Shown here: positions 57,278 to 64,000 of the stretch, piece by piece | How positions within the stretch are numbered: position 1 is the stretch's first letter | Layout of the letters: each line of letters starts with the position of its first letter | NCBI GenBank assembly: GCA_028280675.1 | Contig: JANQLI010000129.1 | Location: 6,775-70,774 of the forward strand | DNA length: 64,000 bases | Direction of reading: 5' to 3' | DNA from: Alphaproteobacteria bacterium | GTDB taxonomy: Bacteria; Pseudomonadota; Alphaproteobacteria; SMXP01 | Program-made: the position numbers and the translations under genes | Notes under the pieces: model-generated | Seen by the model: the letters and a program-made list of their open reading frames with translations, nothing else | Database searches by the model: none | What the model was told of the DNA's origin: nothing

Positions 57278-59008
57278 TTACTTGTCCAAACATGTTGCAA
57301 GATCCAATGAGAGTGTCTTTAATGTGATCTTCGGGTTGATCGATGGGGCATCAACATATGTTATTCCAGAGTTATCAGATTGATGAGCCGTTAGATCAAA
57401 TCCGGTTCTTATAAATGATTGATAATTTTTAACGGCTTTTTGAGTCTCCAGGTGCCTTTGCAAACGGGTCTTTTTTCGTTTCTGATTTTTCATACTTTGC
57501 AATTTTTGACTGATGTCATTTTGGAATAGTGCGAGATGCGTGGGAAGAACAAAGAGGGCCTGTTCTGACGTTGATATTTCACAAGATGGCAACGCCAACG
57601 CATCTACAATTTCATACTTATGCCGTAAACGATTCAAGTCAGGGGCTTGAAAATGTAATTCACGTGATAAATAGAGCGGTATATCTAGATTTTGAGCATT
57701 GAGCTCATCGATGATAACACTGCGGGTTTCTGTATGAATTGCGACGGCCCAAGCTTTGGGCCATACCTCAAAACTTTTCTGCCCAAGTAAAATAAAGACC
57801 ACAATAATAACAGGAAATACTGCAGCATTCTGTTGTTGAGGGAGAAACGCGATAAGAGCCCGCCGCAGAAATTTATGTATGACAAATAACCCACAAACAA
57901 AAAAGACAGACAAAAAGGGGTATAGTTGCACATAGTTGCGGTGGAAGTTGACCTTCATACTGGTCATAAACAAGAAAAACACAAAAGGGTAGATCAGCAA
58001 AAAGGCAATATCTCTTTTATAGTAAGCAGCACCGACTCCGAATAGAATGATCAAACTGGCAACTGCGCCTATGTTTTCATTGAATGTGCGCAATTGAAAC
58101 AACATATGCGATAGACCAGGCTCGGAGGTGAAATCCGGACCATGGCCCGCAACGCTGTAATGATTGAACTCTCTTAAAAGTGCAGCGACAAAATCGTTCA
58201 CCTCAATCACAGAATAAGGCATCGCTAGAACAAATGTGAGAGGAGGCACAAGAAAAAGGATTGCAAACTGACGGGGGGAAGGCGTCTGCCCAGTTGTGCG
58301 CCAGTGCAGGAGGAATGCCGCAAGGGGCATAAGGCCTACGAGGCCAGAATTATATTTCACAGCGACAGCACATCCCATTGCAATGAGACTGACGATAAAA
58401 TCACGCTCCAACTTTTCTTGTTTGTAACGTAGCGCATAGTAAGTGCAGACAATAACAAAAAATGCAACCGGTGTATCCGGTGTTGTGCGGATACCGTGTG
58501 TAATATGAAAAGGGATCACAGCGAGAAATAATGCCGCCGTAAACGAAAGCCATTTATTCTGGAAAATTCTTTGTACGATTAAGTATGTGAAAACAACCAT
58601 GCCTGCGCTCATTAGCGCCGTCAGCATGCGATTCCAATACACAAAACCGGGGTGGGACACATCCCAATACCACCCCGTATCGACCGCAATTTTGACCTCA
58701 TCCATGCTTGCCATATGATAAGGCGAAGACACGGGAAGCGCATGGCGAATAGCAAAGTAGATCGTATCAACAAACGCACTGAGATAGATCGGCAGCGACC
58801 CATAACTATAGAAATGCGGGTTGAGGGTCCCCTCGCGCAACATGCCGAGCGCATAGCTAACGGTTTGCGGTTCATCCCAATAATGAAGGTAAGGAAGCCC
58901 GTTGCCGACCTGTAACGCACGCAAAATAAAAGCCACGGCAAAGGCCAACCCTAGCAGGTAATATTTTTTCATCACGCGGGACATACCTGAGAGTAGAATG
59001 CTCCTCAT
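57278..59008 (-). CDS. GT39-like membrane glycosyltransferase
   Basis: A 576-aa integral membrane protein with about 10-11 hydrophobic helices and a C-terminal soluble tail. The first periplasmic loop has LHYWDEPQTVSYALGM, with the Asp/Glu pair typical of GT39/ArnT-PMT superfamily enzymes that use polyprenyl-phosphate sugars. A second loop holds TPDTPVAFFVI. It likely transfers a sugar on the periplasmic side. ATG at 59008 is chosen; ATGs at 58984 and 58972 also read. It converges on the CDP-sugar operon and lies downstream of the DUF2141 gene on the same strand. Confidence 0.75.
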   Translation of the reverse strand: MRSILLSGMSRVMKKYYLLGLAFAVAFILRALQVGNGLPYLHYWDEPQTVSYALGMLREGTLNPHFYSYGSLPIYLSAFVDTIYFAIRHALPVSSPYHMASMDEVKIAVDTGWYWDVSHPGFVYWNRMLTALMSAGMVVFTYLIVQRIFQNKWLSFTAALFLAVIPFHITHGIRTTPDTPVAFFVIVCTYYALRYKQEKLERDFIVSLIAMGCAVAVKYNSGLVGLMPLAAFLLHWRTTGQTPSPRQFAILFLVPPLTFVLAMPYSVIEVNDFVAALLREFNHYSVAGHGPDFTSEPGLSHMLFQLRTFNENIGAVASLIILFGVGAAYYKRDIAFLLIYPFVFFLFMTSMKVNFHRNYVQLYPFLSVFFVCGLFVIHKFLRRALIAFLPQQQNAAVFPVIIVVFILLGQKSFEVWPKAWAVAIHTETRSVIIDELNAQNLDIPLYLSRELHFQAPDLNRLRHKYEIVDALALPSCEISTSEQALFVLPTHLALFQNDISQKLQSMKNQKRKKTRLQRHLETQKAVKNYQSFIRTGFDLTAHQSDNSGITYVDAPSINPKITLKTLSLDLATCLDK

Positions 59009-59064
59009 GATTCTCAAGAGGTAATTTGCAAAAGAGATGGAGATTAGGTGAGGAGAGCAGACAA

Positions 59065-59724
59065 CTAAAAATAATACATTTGGACTGAAATATCGCCTGG
59101 GTTCACCGCGGCCTGTTGAAAACTGAGCTCATCATAAGCGTTTTCAGCACCAGATGTTCCGTACCCTTCGATAGGATAGCCATCCTGCATATCAAGGTCG
59201 TAATTGCCGTTCTCGTCATGGAAAAGAGTGACAGCATAAGGGCCACTGATCAGGTCTTTGAACGTAAAGGAAATATCTTCGGTGGTCGCTGCGATTTCGG
59301 CAAATCCGACCGCTTGATCATAGTCATACGCATCGTAGGCAGGTTGATTATCAAAAATCAGCACGAGAACCTTTCCGTTCGCGTTTCTGACACCCGATAT
59401 GGTAACGCGTAAAGGCATCACATCTTTGCTATTTGTCACGTGAGTTTTCTCGGATGCATTTTCGGCTGAGGCAACGTTCCTTTGCAAAGTTTCTTTTTGA
59501 GAAGACGCCAAGATTGATGAACTGATGCTTTGAACCTGTTCAATCACATGTCTATTAAACTCTGGAACAGGCGCTAATAACGGCATTTCCCGAACCGGGC
59601 GTTCATATTTGAATGATGACCCTTCAGAAGACGTCAAACCACTGGCAAACCATGCGCCGCCGTAAAACAAACCGCCCGTTATAACGAGGCCAGAAACAAG
59701 CACGAATTTCGATGGGGAAGGCAT
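59065..59724 (-). CDS. DUF2141 protein with N-terminal membrane anchor
   Basis: A 219-aa protein: a single hydrophobic anchor (FVLVSGLVITGGLFYGGAWFA), a linker of about 75 residues, then a DUF2141 domain (LRVTISGVRNANGKVLVLIF; GPYAVTLFHDENGNYDLD; IEGYGTSGAEN) at the C-terminus. DUF2141 proteins are usually exported beta-sandwich proteins of unknown role. The start at 59724 follows GCAGGAG. It lies 29 bases downstream of the hydroxylase gene and before the GT39 gene, so all three probably form one operon. Function unknown. Confidence 0.8.
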   Translation of the reverse strand: MPSPSKFVLVSGLVITGGLFYGGAWFASGLTSSEGSSFKYERPVREMPLLAPVPEFNRHVIEQVQSISSSILASSQKETLQRNVASAENASEKTHVTNSKDVMPLRVTISGVRNANGKVLVLIFDNQPAYDAYDYDQAVGFAEIAATTEDISFTFKDLISGPYAVTLFHDENGNYDLDMQDGYPIEGYGTSGAENAYDELSFQQAAVNPGDISVQMYYF

Positions 59725-59753
59725 ATAGAGAGACTCCTGCTCAGTGGGCGTTA

Positions 59754-60683
59754 TTATTGTGAACGAAGGTTTGGTGACGCAGATCGGGCGTCTCTCGGCT
59801 CCCACTCCGGTGTGCCGAAGAGATACATCCACGCATCATGCAAGCTTTTCGCAGATAAGACCTTTTTTCCAAGTCGCCAAAACCCATGCAAAAATGCGAC
59901 GAATGGTGATGCCAGAAAGCGCAAAGGCGAATTGATTTGTGGGATTGGCTTCACAAGACCATAGACAACATCCTCGTCTTCTTCAACGAATGTCCCGAAC
60001 AGGCGGTCCCATAATATGAAGAGACCAGCATAATTTGAGTCGAGATATTTCTGATTTGATCCGTGATGCACACGGTGATGTGACGGCGTGTTGAAAATCC
60101 ATTCAATTGGTTTTGGGAGTTTCTTCACCGACTCTGTGTGCAGCGCTGTTTGATAGAGCTGCACAAACATTTCAGCAAAAAACACAACAAAGGGATTAAA
60201 GCCCAGCAGCACCAAAGGAAGATGAAACAGAATCGGCCATACACCGTCCATCGGCCCAAAGCGGTACGCCACCGAGATATTGAAAAAGGGTGAGGAATGG
60301 TGAACCGAATGAGTCGCCCATAAGAAATTCACCCGGTGCATGCATCGGTGTTCCCAATAATAAGCGATGTCAGCGAGGACGATGCAAATCATAACCGTCG
60401 CCCAATTCACCGGAATGTCAAAAACGGCGAACTCGGCAACAGTGAAGTACGCCGTGATATAGAGCCCGGCAAGAAGAATGAAGTTTACGGAAAGAAACAT
60501 AAATAGTGTGAGGTAGTTTGTAATGATGTCGCCGACCAACGACCATTTCATTTGTTTCAGAACACTATAGCGGATGAGTTCAAAGGTCAGGAAGGCGATG
60601 GAAAAGTAAAAAAACCACGTGCCTATCCACTCTTCCCAGGCGTAAATTTCTGTCTCACTCAGTGTTTTGAGCAGCCAGTCCAT
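59754..60683 (-). CDS. Sterol desaturase/fatty acid hydroxylase family protein
   Basis: A 309-aa inner-membrane di-iron enzyme. Four or so helices carry the three histidine boxes: H112-x3-H116, H125-x2-HH (128-129) and HH-x2-HH (202-203, 206-207), spaced as in the sterol desaturase superfamily. Hydroxylation or desaturation of a lipid, carotenoid, hopanoid or alkyl chain is expected; the substrate is open. It faces the TetR gene with about 90 bases between starts that contain two inverted repeats, so TetR control is likely. Confidence 0.88.
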   Translation of the reverse strand: MDWLLKTLSETEIYAWEEWIGTWFFYFSIAFLTFELIRYSVLKQMKWSLVGDIITNYLTLFMFLSVNFILLAGLYITAYFTVAEFAVFDIPVNWATVMICIVLADIAYYWEHRCMHRVNFLWATHSVHHSSPFFNISVAYRFGPMDGVWPILFHLPLVLLGFNPFVVFFAEMFVQLYQTALHTESVKKLPKPIEWIFNTPSHHRVHHGSNQKYLDSNYAGLFILWDRLFGTFVEEDEDVVYGLVKPIPQINSPLRFLASPFVAFLHGFWRLGKKVLSAKSLHDAWMYLFGTPEWEPRDARSASPNLRSQ

Positions 60684-60726
60684 GGCGCTGACTCCAAATG
60701 TATAAATTTTCAGAATTGATAATTAA

Positions 60727-60762
60727 TATAGAGCATGCTATATAGTTTGTCAAATATGACAA
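60727..60762. promoter_or_regulatory. Two adjacent inverted repeats in the divergent promoter region (TetR operator candidate)
   Basis: TATAG-AGCATG-CTATA (60727-60742) and the perfect TTGTCA-AATA-TGACAA (60747-60762) lie between the divergent hydroxylase and TetR genes. The second covers a possible upstream ATG of the regulator. Such palindromes are the usual TetR binding form, so autoregulation and control of the hydroxylase operon are likely, though unproven. Confidence 0.5.
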
Positions 60763-60776
60763 TAAATAGGGACCAG

Positions 60777-61364
60777 ATGCCGCGCCCAAGCCTTAAATCC
60801 GAACGAAAAGATCAAATCCTTGATGCCTACGAAGCATGTGTCGCCCGCTATGGGATTGAGGGCGCGAGCCTTGAAAAGATCGCTGAAGAGGCCGGCCTCG
60901 CCCGGCCACTGATCCGGCACAATATAGGTAATCGCGAGGCGTTGTTGGAGGCACTGGTTGAACGGTTTTTGGCGCGCTCTGCGTCAAAAATGAACGCCAT
61001 GATCACCGCTCTACCTGAAACAGAACCGGTCTTGGTCCTGATTGACTGGCTATTCGATCCTCAACAGTCAGATACGCAAACGGTGCTCGTTGCAGAAGCG
61101 CTCATCGCAGCCAGTCAACATGATAAGACCATTGCCAAACAAATGCGCGCCTGGACGAAGAGCTTCATCAAGTCCATCCATGACGTTCTTCTGCAGTCGT
61201 TTCCGGATGCGCATGAAGAAAGCATCACTGTTGTCGCCGTTGGCGTGACTGGCATCTACTTTAATGCCGATTCACTTTTACCGCTTGGGCGGGTGAATGA
61301 TATTTATCTTGCGTCCAAACAATCCGCATTGCTGTTGATCTCTACGCTGGAGTCAAAACAATGA
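60777..61364 (+). CDS. TetR/AcrR-family transcriptional regulator
   Basis: A 195-aa repressor-type protein. The N-terminal HTH is clear: RKDQILDAYEACVARYGIEG then ASLEKIAEEAGLARPLIRHN and IGNREALLEALVERF. The C-terminal ligand domain is not assignable. ATG at 60777 has AGGGA just ahead; ATG at 60756 lies inside a palindromic operator and is less likely. Divergent from the desaturase/hydroxylase operon, which it probably regulates. Confidence 0.88.
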   Translation: MPRPSLKSERKDQILDAYEACVARYGIEGASLEKIAEEAGLARPLIRHNIGNREALLEALVERFLARSASKMNAMITALPETEPVLVLIDWLFDPQQSDTQTVLVAEALIAASQHDKTIAKQMRAWTKSFIKSIHDVLLQSFPDAHEESITVVAVGVTGIYFNADSLLPLGRVNDIYLASKQSALLLISTLESKQ

Positions 61365-61607
61365 GCCGGTTGCCGCCAAAAGCCTATTAAGAGAGGTAAT
61401 GACAGTTTCGATGCAGGAAAGAAACGCTCTTTAAAAAGAGAGGCCTTACTGGCCAAGATTTTGCTTAAGTCATATTGCGAGCAGCACGGCTACGAAGTAA
61501 CCGGCACAAACGCGTACATCGTTTTTTATTATGGCGTTCGATCAATTCCTGCGCCTATGGGGATTATCAGAGAAGAACTTGATGAGCACTTTGAGCTGCC
61601 AATTTGA
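61365..61607 (+). other. Orphan open frame after TetR, no start codon seen (possible gene remnant)
   Basis: In the same frame as TetR, the 80 codons after its stop stay open to TGA at 61605-61607. They read ...LLAKILLKSYCEQHGYEV... then IVFYYGVRSIPAPMGIIR and end ELDEHFELPI. The composition is protein-like but there is no ATG/GTG start with a ribosome site before residue 62 or so. It may be the 3' end of a lost gene at the border of the accessory block. The rest of 61365-61716 holds only the terminator below. Confidence 0.3.
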
Positions 61608-61679
61608 GATCAAGTAGAAACAGTGACACTTATTATCGATCAAGGCTTTTCGAAATCATTTCTCGATAAACAATCAACA

Positions 61680-61710
61680 GAAAAACACCCAGCTAGGTAA
61701 AAGACCTGGG
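61680..61710 (-). terminator. Rho-independent terminator of the HD-domain operon
   Basis: On the minus strand, CCCAGGT and ACCTAGCTGGG form a stem (61688-61710, one 4-base bulge) around a 5-base loop, followed by a run of five T (61681-61685). It lies seven bases after the HD gene stop. Confidence 0.65.
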
Positions 61711-61716
61711 GGCTGT

Positions 61717-63171
61717 CTACATGAAAGGCCAGTGAGGCCAGTCTGTTTTTATCATTTCACGAATTTGTTCACATTTTTCCGAAACGTCACCATCAAAATC
61801 TGAGAAATTTATGTAAAGTCTTATTCCGTAGAACATTGTATCGGATAAGTTTCGGGTCAATGCATTATCATAAGAAATTAGAGGCGTACTGACCCCTTCT
61901 TCTGCATTTGGTGACTTGTCCAAAATTCTAACTAATTGAGCCTGCTCGTCGCTAACTTCGTCGCCATCACTTACAGTAACTACCTGTTTTGAGCCCATTT
62001 TAGTTAATGCTAAAGAGCGGCTCCACACATGCCATAGATTTGGATCAACGCCTGAATTTCCTGCCCACTCATCAATCTTGCTCAACAATTGATGTTCATT
62101 ATTTCTAAACTCACGCTCTGCATCATCTGATCGGTCTGTTATTCTTTCATTATAAACGATTAGCTTAGGAGGCTGGCGAAATAGAACTACATTCAAGTTT
62201 CGTCGTAATAATGTGTCCTCTGCGCTATCACCTAATTCAGAGTGGGTTTTCCTAAAAATAGATGTGAGCCATGCATCGTCAAGTTTATACCATTCTCCAT
62301 TATTGATTATTTCCATCATTTCTCTGGAAGAACAGTTGAGTATTCCGCGTTCAAGCAAGTCTTCTACTATCTTTTCGAGGATAATTTCTAAAGAAACTAC
62401 GGTCTTATGAAAAGGTAATTGCGTGTAATCAAAATAGCGAGAAACTAGAAGGTGATCTGCAGCGCGTAATGCTTTGGGCGTAAAACAAAAAAGACCATCT
62501 CGATCTAATGTTGCTTGAGTAATCAAATAACGTGCATCAACCTCACCATAGGGCAAACCTGCGTGATGCGCTGTTCGAAGCAAGTAGTCTAAACGATCAC
62601 AATCTAGATCAGATGAAATCAACGCTCTTAAAGGGTCAGGCTGCTCCCCAGAGAAAATGCTTTTAACATCTTCGATACTATAGTCATGATCACTGAGTAC
62701 TTGCTGTATTTCAGCGTCATGTTCAAGAATTCGACGCCCCATGATTTCGTGGTTATAGGACGGAAGCTCGCCAGCCTGACCACCCTCATCATCATCGCCA
62801 TCCGTAGCTAAAAACGAAGCGCCAGAATAATAGTCATTAATCGCATGCTCCACGGTGTGGGAAAGCGGGTAATGCCCAAGGTCGTGAAGCAAGGCAGCCA
62901 ATCTATAGTTTTGTTTGGCGTGGTCATCGAACTCGGTGTCATAATTTCTTTCTATTGCTTCTAATAACTGGCCAACAACATAACAGGCGCCTACTGAGTG
63001 CGAAAAGCGAGAGTAATTGGCGCCTGGATAAATCAATGAGCCAAGGCCAAGTTGTTTTACATTATGCAGCCGCTGAAAAACAGAGGCGGAAATAATCGCA
63101 AACTCTAAATCACTAAGTCCTATTGTTCCATGAACACAATCATTTATGTGTTTTTTGAAAAATGTGGACAT
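61717..63171 (-). CDS. HD-domain dNTPase-like protein (YwfO/SAMHD1-like)
   Basis: A 484-aa cytoplasmic protein of the COG1078 HD family. It opens with DCVHGTIGLSDLEFAIISA and FQRLHNVKQLG. It then has RFSHSVGA (His58), the LLHDLGHYPLSH metal motif (His96-Asp97) and SSDLDCDRLDYLLR with the last Asp ligand. This order is that of SAMHD1-like dNTP triphosphohydrolases and B. subtilis YwfO. The C-terminal 180 residues are more variable. It probably hydrolyses dNTPs or a related nucleotide; immunity by nucleotide depletion is possible. It follows the YwgA-like gene by 7 bases and ends in its own terminator. Confidence 0.85.
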   Translation of the reverse strand: MSTFFKKHINDCVHGTIGLSDLEFAIISASVFQRLHNVKQLGLGSLIYPGANYSRFSHSVGACYVVGQLLEAIERNYDTEFDDHAKQNYRLAALLHDLGHYPLSHTVEHAINDYYSGASFLATDGDDDEGGQAGELPSYNHEIMGRRILEHDAEIQQVLSDHDYSIEDVKSIFSGEQPDPLRALISSDLDCDRLDYLLRTAHHAGLPYGEVDARYLITQATLDRDGLFCFTPKALRAADHLLVSRYFDYTQLPFHKTVVSLEIILEKIVEDLLERGILNCSSREMMEIINNGEWYKLDDAWLTSIFRKTHSELGDSAEDTLLRRNLNVVLFRQPPKLIVYNERITDRSDDAEREFRNNEHQLLSKIDEWAGNSGVDPNLWHVWSRSLALTKMGSKQVVTVSDGDEVSDEQAQLVRILDKSPNAEEGVSTPLISYDNALTRNLSDTMFYGIRLYINFSDFDGDVSEKCEQIREMIKTDWPHWPFM

Positions 63172-63178
63172 TATTTAG

Positions 63179-63670
63179 CTACGCGTCGAGTAGATTGTGC
63201 TGCTTTAGCGTATCGTCTGCTCGTGGAATGTAATCGACAAGGTTCTGCTTAGACTTTGCCATTTCATCCCGGGCCCGGGTTTGGTCATACTTACTAACGG
63301 TTCGTAAGTAATGCCACGAAGCCAATAGCTCTAACCACTCAGACTCTTCCAACTCATCACGAATAGGATTTTGATGAAGGCTCTTCACCTTATCTAAATT
63401 CTGAACGATGCCTTCTCGTAGTCTAGCGCCTTGCAACGAGTTTCTGTCACGAAATAGATGTTCGTGAAGTTTATAGTAGTCATGAGTTAGTTTCGTTGAG
63501 TACGGCCCTTTAAGATACCAGCTGTAACGGTATCCAAGATCAATGGCTTCTGCCGCTTGTGTAAGATAAATCGATTTCTGAAGTCTTTTGCGATCTGTTA
63601 GATTATCAATACTAAATTCCTGACCTATTTCATCTAAGACTAGTTTTAGTACTTTTAATCTGTTCTCCAT
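63179..63670 (-). CDS. YwgA-like protein, partner of the HD-domain protein
   Basis: A 163-aa protein with LTDRKRLQKSIYLTQAAEAI and YRYSWYLKGPYSTKLTHDYYKLHE, which I recognise as the pattern of B. subtilis YwgA (beside ywfO there) and loosely of the Panacea/SocA-type small helical proteins. It likely binds or regulates the HD protein, since the two are 7 bases apart on the same strand. ATG at 63670 is used; a GTG at 63688 also reads. Biochemical role unknown. Confidence 0.7.
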   Translation of the reverse strand: MENRLKVLKLVLDEIGQEFSIDNLTDRKRLQKSIYLTQAAEAIDLGYRYSWYLKGPYSTKLTHDYYKLHEHLFRDRNSLQGARLREGIVQNLDKVKSLHQNPIRDELEESEWLELLASWHYLRTVSKYDQTRARDEMAKSKQNLVDYIPRADDTLKQHNLLDA

Positions 63671-63705
63671 AACGCGATCCCGAATCACTTTTTATCTAGC
63701 ATAAC

Positions 63706-63728
63706 GAGTAGAATCATTCTTTCTACTC
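63706..63728. promoter_or_regulatory. Perfect inverted repeat upstream of the YwgA-HD operon
   Basis: GAGTAGAA (63706-63713), 7 bases, then TTCTACTC (63721-63728): an exact 8-bp dyad, 36-58 bases before the operon start. Probably an operator or part of the promoter; the regulator is unknown. Confidence 0.45.
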
Positions 63729-63893
63729 TGAGACAAGCCTTTTAAGCTCACTCTTAAATTATAGGGCATGAATTTTAGAAATTTAGGCGGGTTAATAAAG
63801 AACTGCAGCACGCCCCATCTGTGCACCAATTCAATCCGATTGCCTATCCACAAGTCGGGGCGGACTATAGCTATTTGTTTTTAATTAGATAAA

Positions 63894-63968
63894 TGGAGCG
63901 GGCGATGAGATTCGAACTCACGACCCCAACCTTGGCAAGGTTGTGCTCTACCCCTGAGCTACGCCCGC
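63894..63968 (-). tRNA. tRNA-Gly (GCC)
   Basis: A 75-base gene on the minus strand including the encoded CCA (63894-63896). The 7-bp acceptor stem (GCGGGCG/CGCCCGC), D-arm, anticodon arm with loop TTGCCAA (anticodon GCC, glycine) and T-arm with TTCGAAT all fold. Its 3' end points to the YwgA-HD block, the side where integrating elements usually insert. Confidence 0.97.
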
Positions 63969-64000
63969 TCATGGCGTGTGTCGCAGGGAAGCCCCCGCGC

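Noticed and set aside
63690..63968. Duplicate of the tRNA-Gly 3' end as an attachment-site repeat marking an island border
   Set aside because: I looked for a second copy of the tRNA 3' sequence between 61.3 and 63.9 kb and did not see one, so no att repeat can be claimed.
1..64000. CRISPR array, insertion sequence or prophage
   Set aside because: No regularly spaced repeats, transposase, integrase or phage structural genes were seen in either strand.

Overview
The window looks like a chromosomal segment of an alphaproteobacterium, probably marine (Hyphomonadales/Parvularculales/Kordiimonadales-like; this is inference from gene content, not a phylogeny). Supporting signs are a very large (about 1,630 aa) NAD-dependent glutamate dehydrogenase, an SDHAF4-type (DUF1674) protein, the order htpX - rsmB - rpe - heparinase-like - purH, and a CATCCCG...CGGGATG palindrome of a type common in alphaproteobacteria. 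No rRNA, IS element, CRISPR array or complete prophage was seen. One tRNA-Gly(GCC) lies at the right edge.

Layout. 1-12.5 kb: housekeeping genes (C-terminal end of acetyl-CoA synthetase, argG, pyrF, htpX, rsmB, rpe) mixed with two divergent lipoproteins, oxidoreductases and a tandem trio of small secreted paralogues (6.9-8.2 kb). 12.5-25.8 kb: heparinase-like protein, a membrane-bound nucleotide-sugar 4,6-dehydratase (FlaA1/CapD type), purH, a UMF1-type transporter, the giant glutamate dehydrogenase, a DUF1287 protein and cueR. 25.9-32.8 kb: an MFS transporter, a PQQ dehydrogenase, a copper locus with a multicopper oxidase fused to a CopB-like beta-barrel tail, and S-formylglutathione hydrolase. 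32.8-35.3 kb: rfbB-rfbA-rfbC without rfbD.

35.6-57.3 kb is a surface-polysaccharide locus. Its first part (35.6-48.8 kb) is visibly A/T-rich and carries glycosyltransferases of several families, sulfotransferase modules, an acyltransferase and three tandem GT61 paralogues. One protein joins a sulfotransferase module to a coiled coil and a GT4 domain. The second part (49.9-57.3 kb) is a tightly packed operon in the order ascD-rfbF-rfbG-rfbH, as in Yersinia ddhDABC, for CDP-3,6-dideoxyhexoses. It continues with a reductase, a TylC3/KijD1-type sugar C-methyltransferase and an SDR whose catalytic residues are altered. Together these predict a sulfated, acylated glycan carrying dTDP- and CDP-derived deoxysugars, possibly with a branched C-methyl sugar.

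57.3-61.4 kb: a likely operon of a sterol-desaturase-like hydroxylase, a DUF2141 protein and a GT39-like transferase, facing a divergent TetR regulator with two inverted repeats between them. 61.4-63.9 kb: a small accessory block beside the 3' end of tRNA-Gly. It holds an HD-domain dNTPase-like protein and a YwgA-like partner (a pairing known from Bacillus ywfO/ywgA), with its own terminator and a perfect inverted repeat upstream. This block and the sulfotransferase/GT modules are the best candidates for under-described biology.
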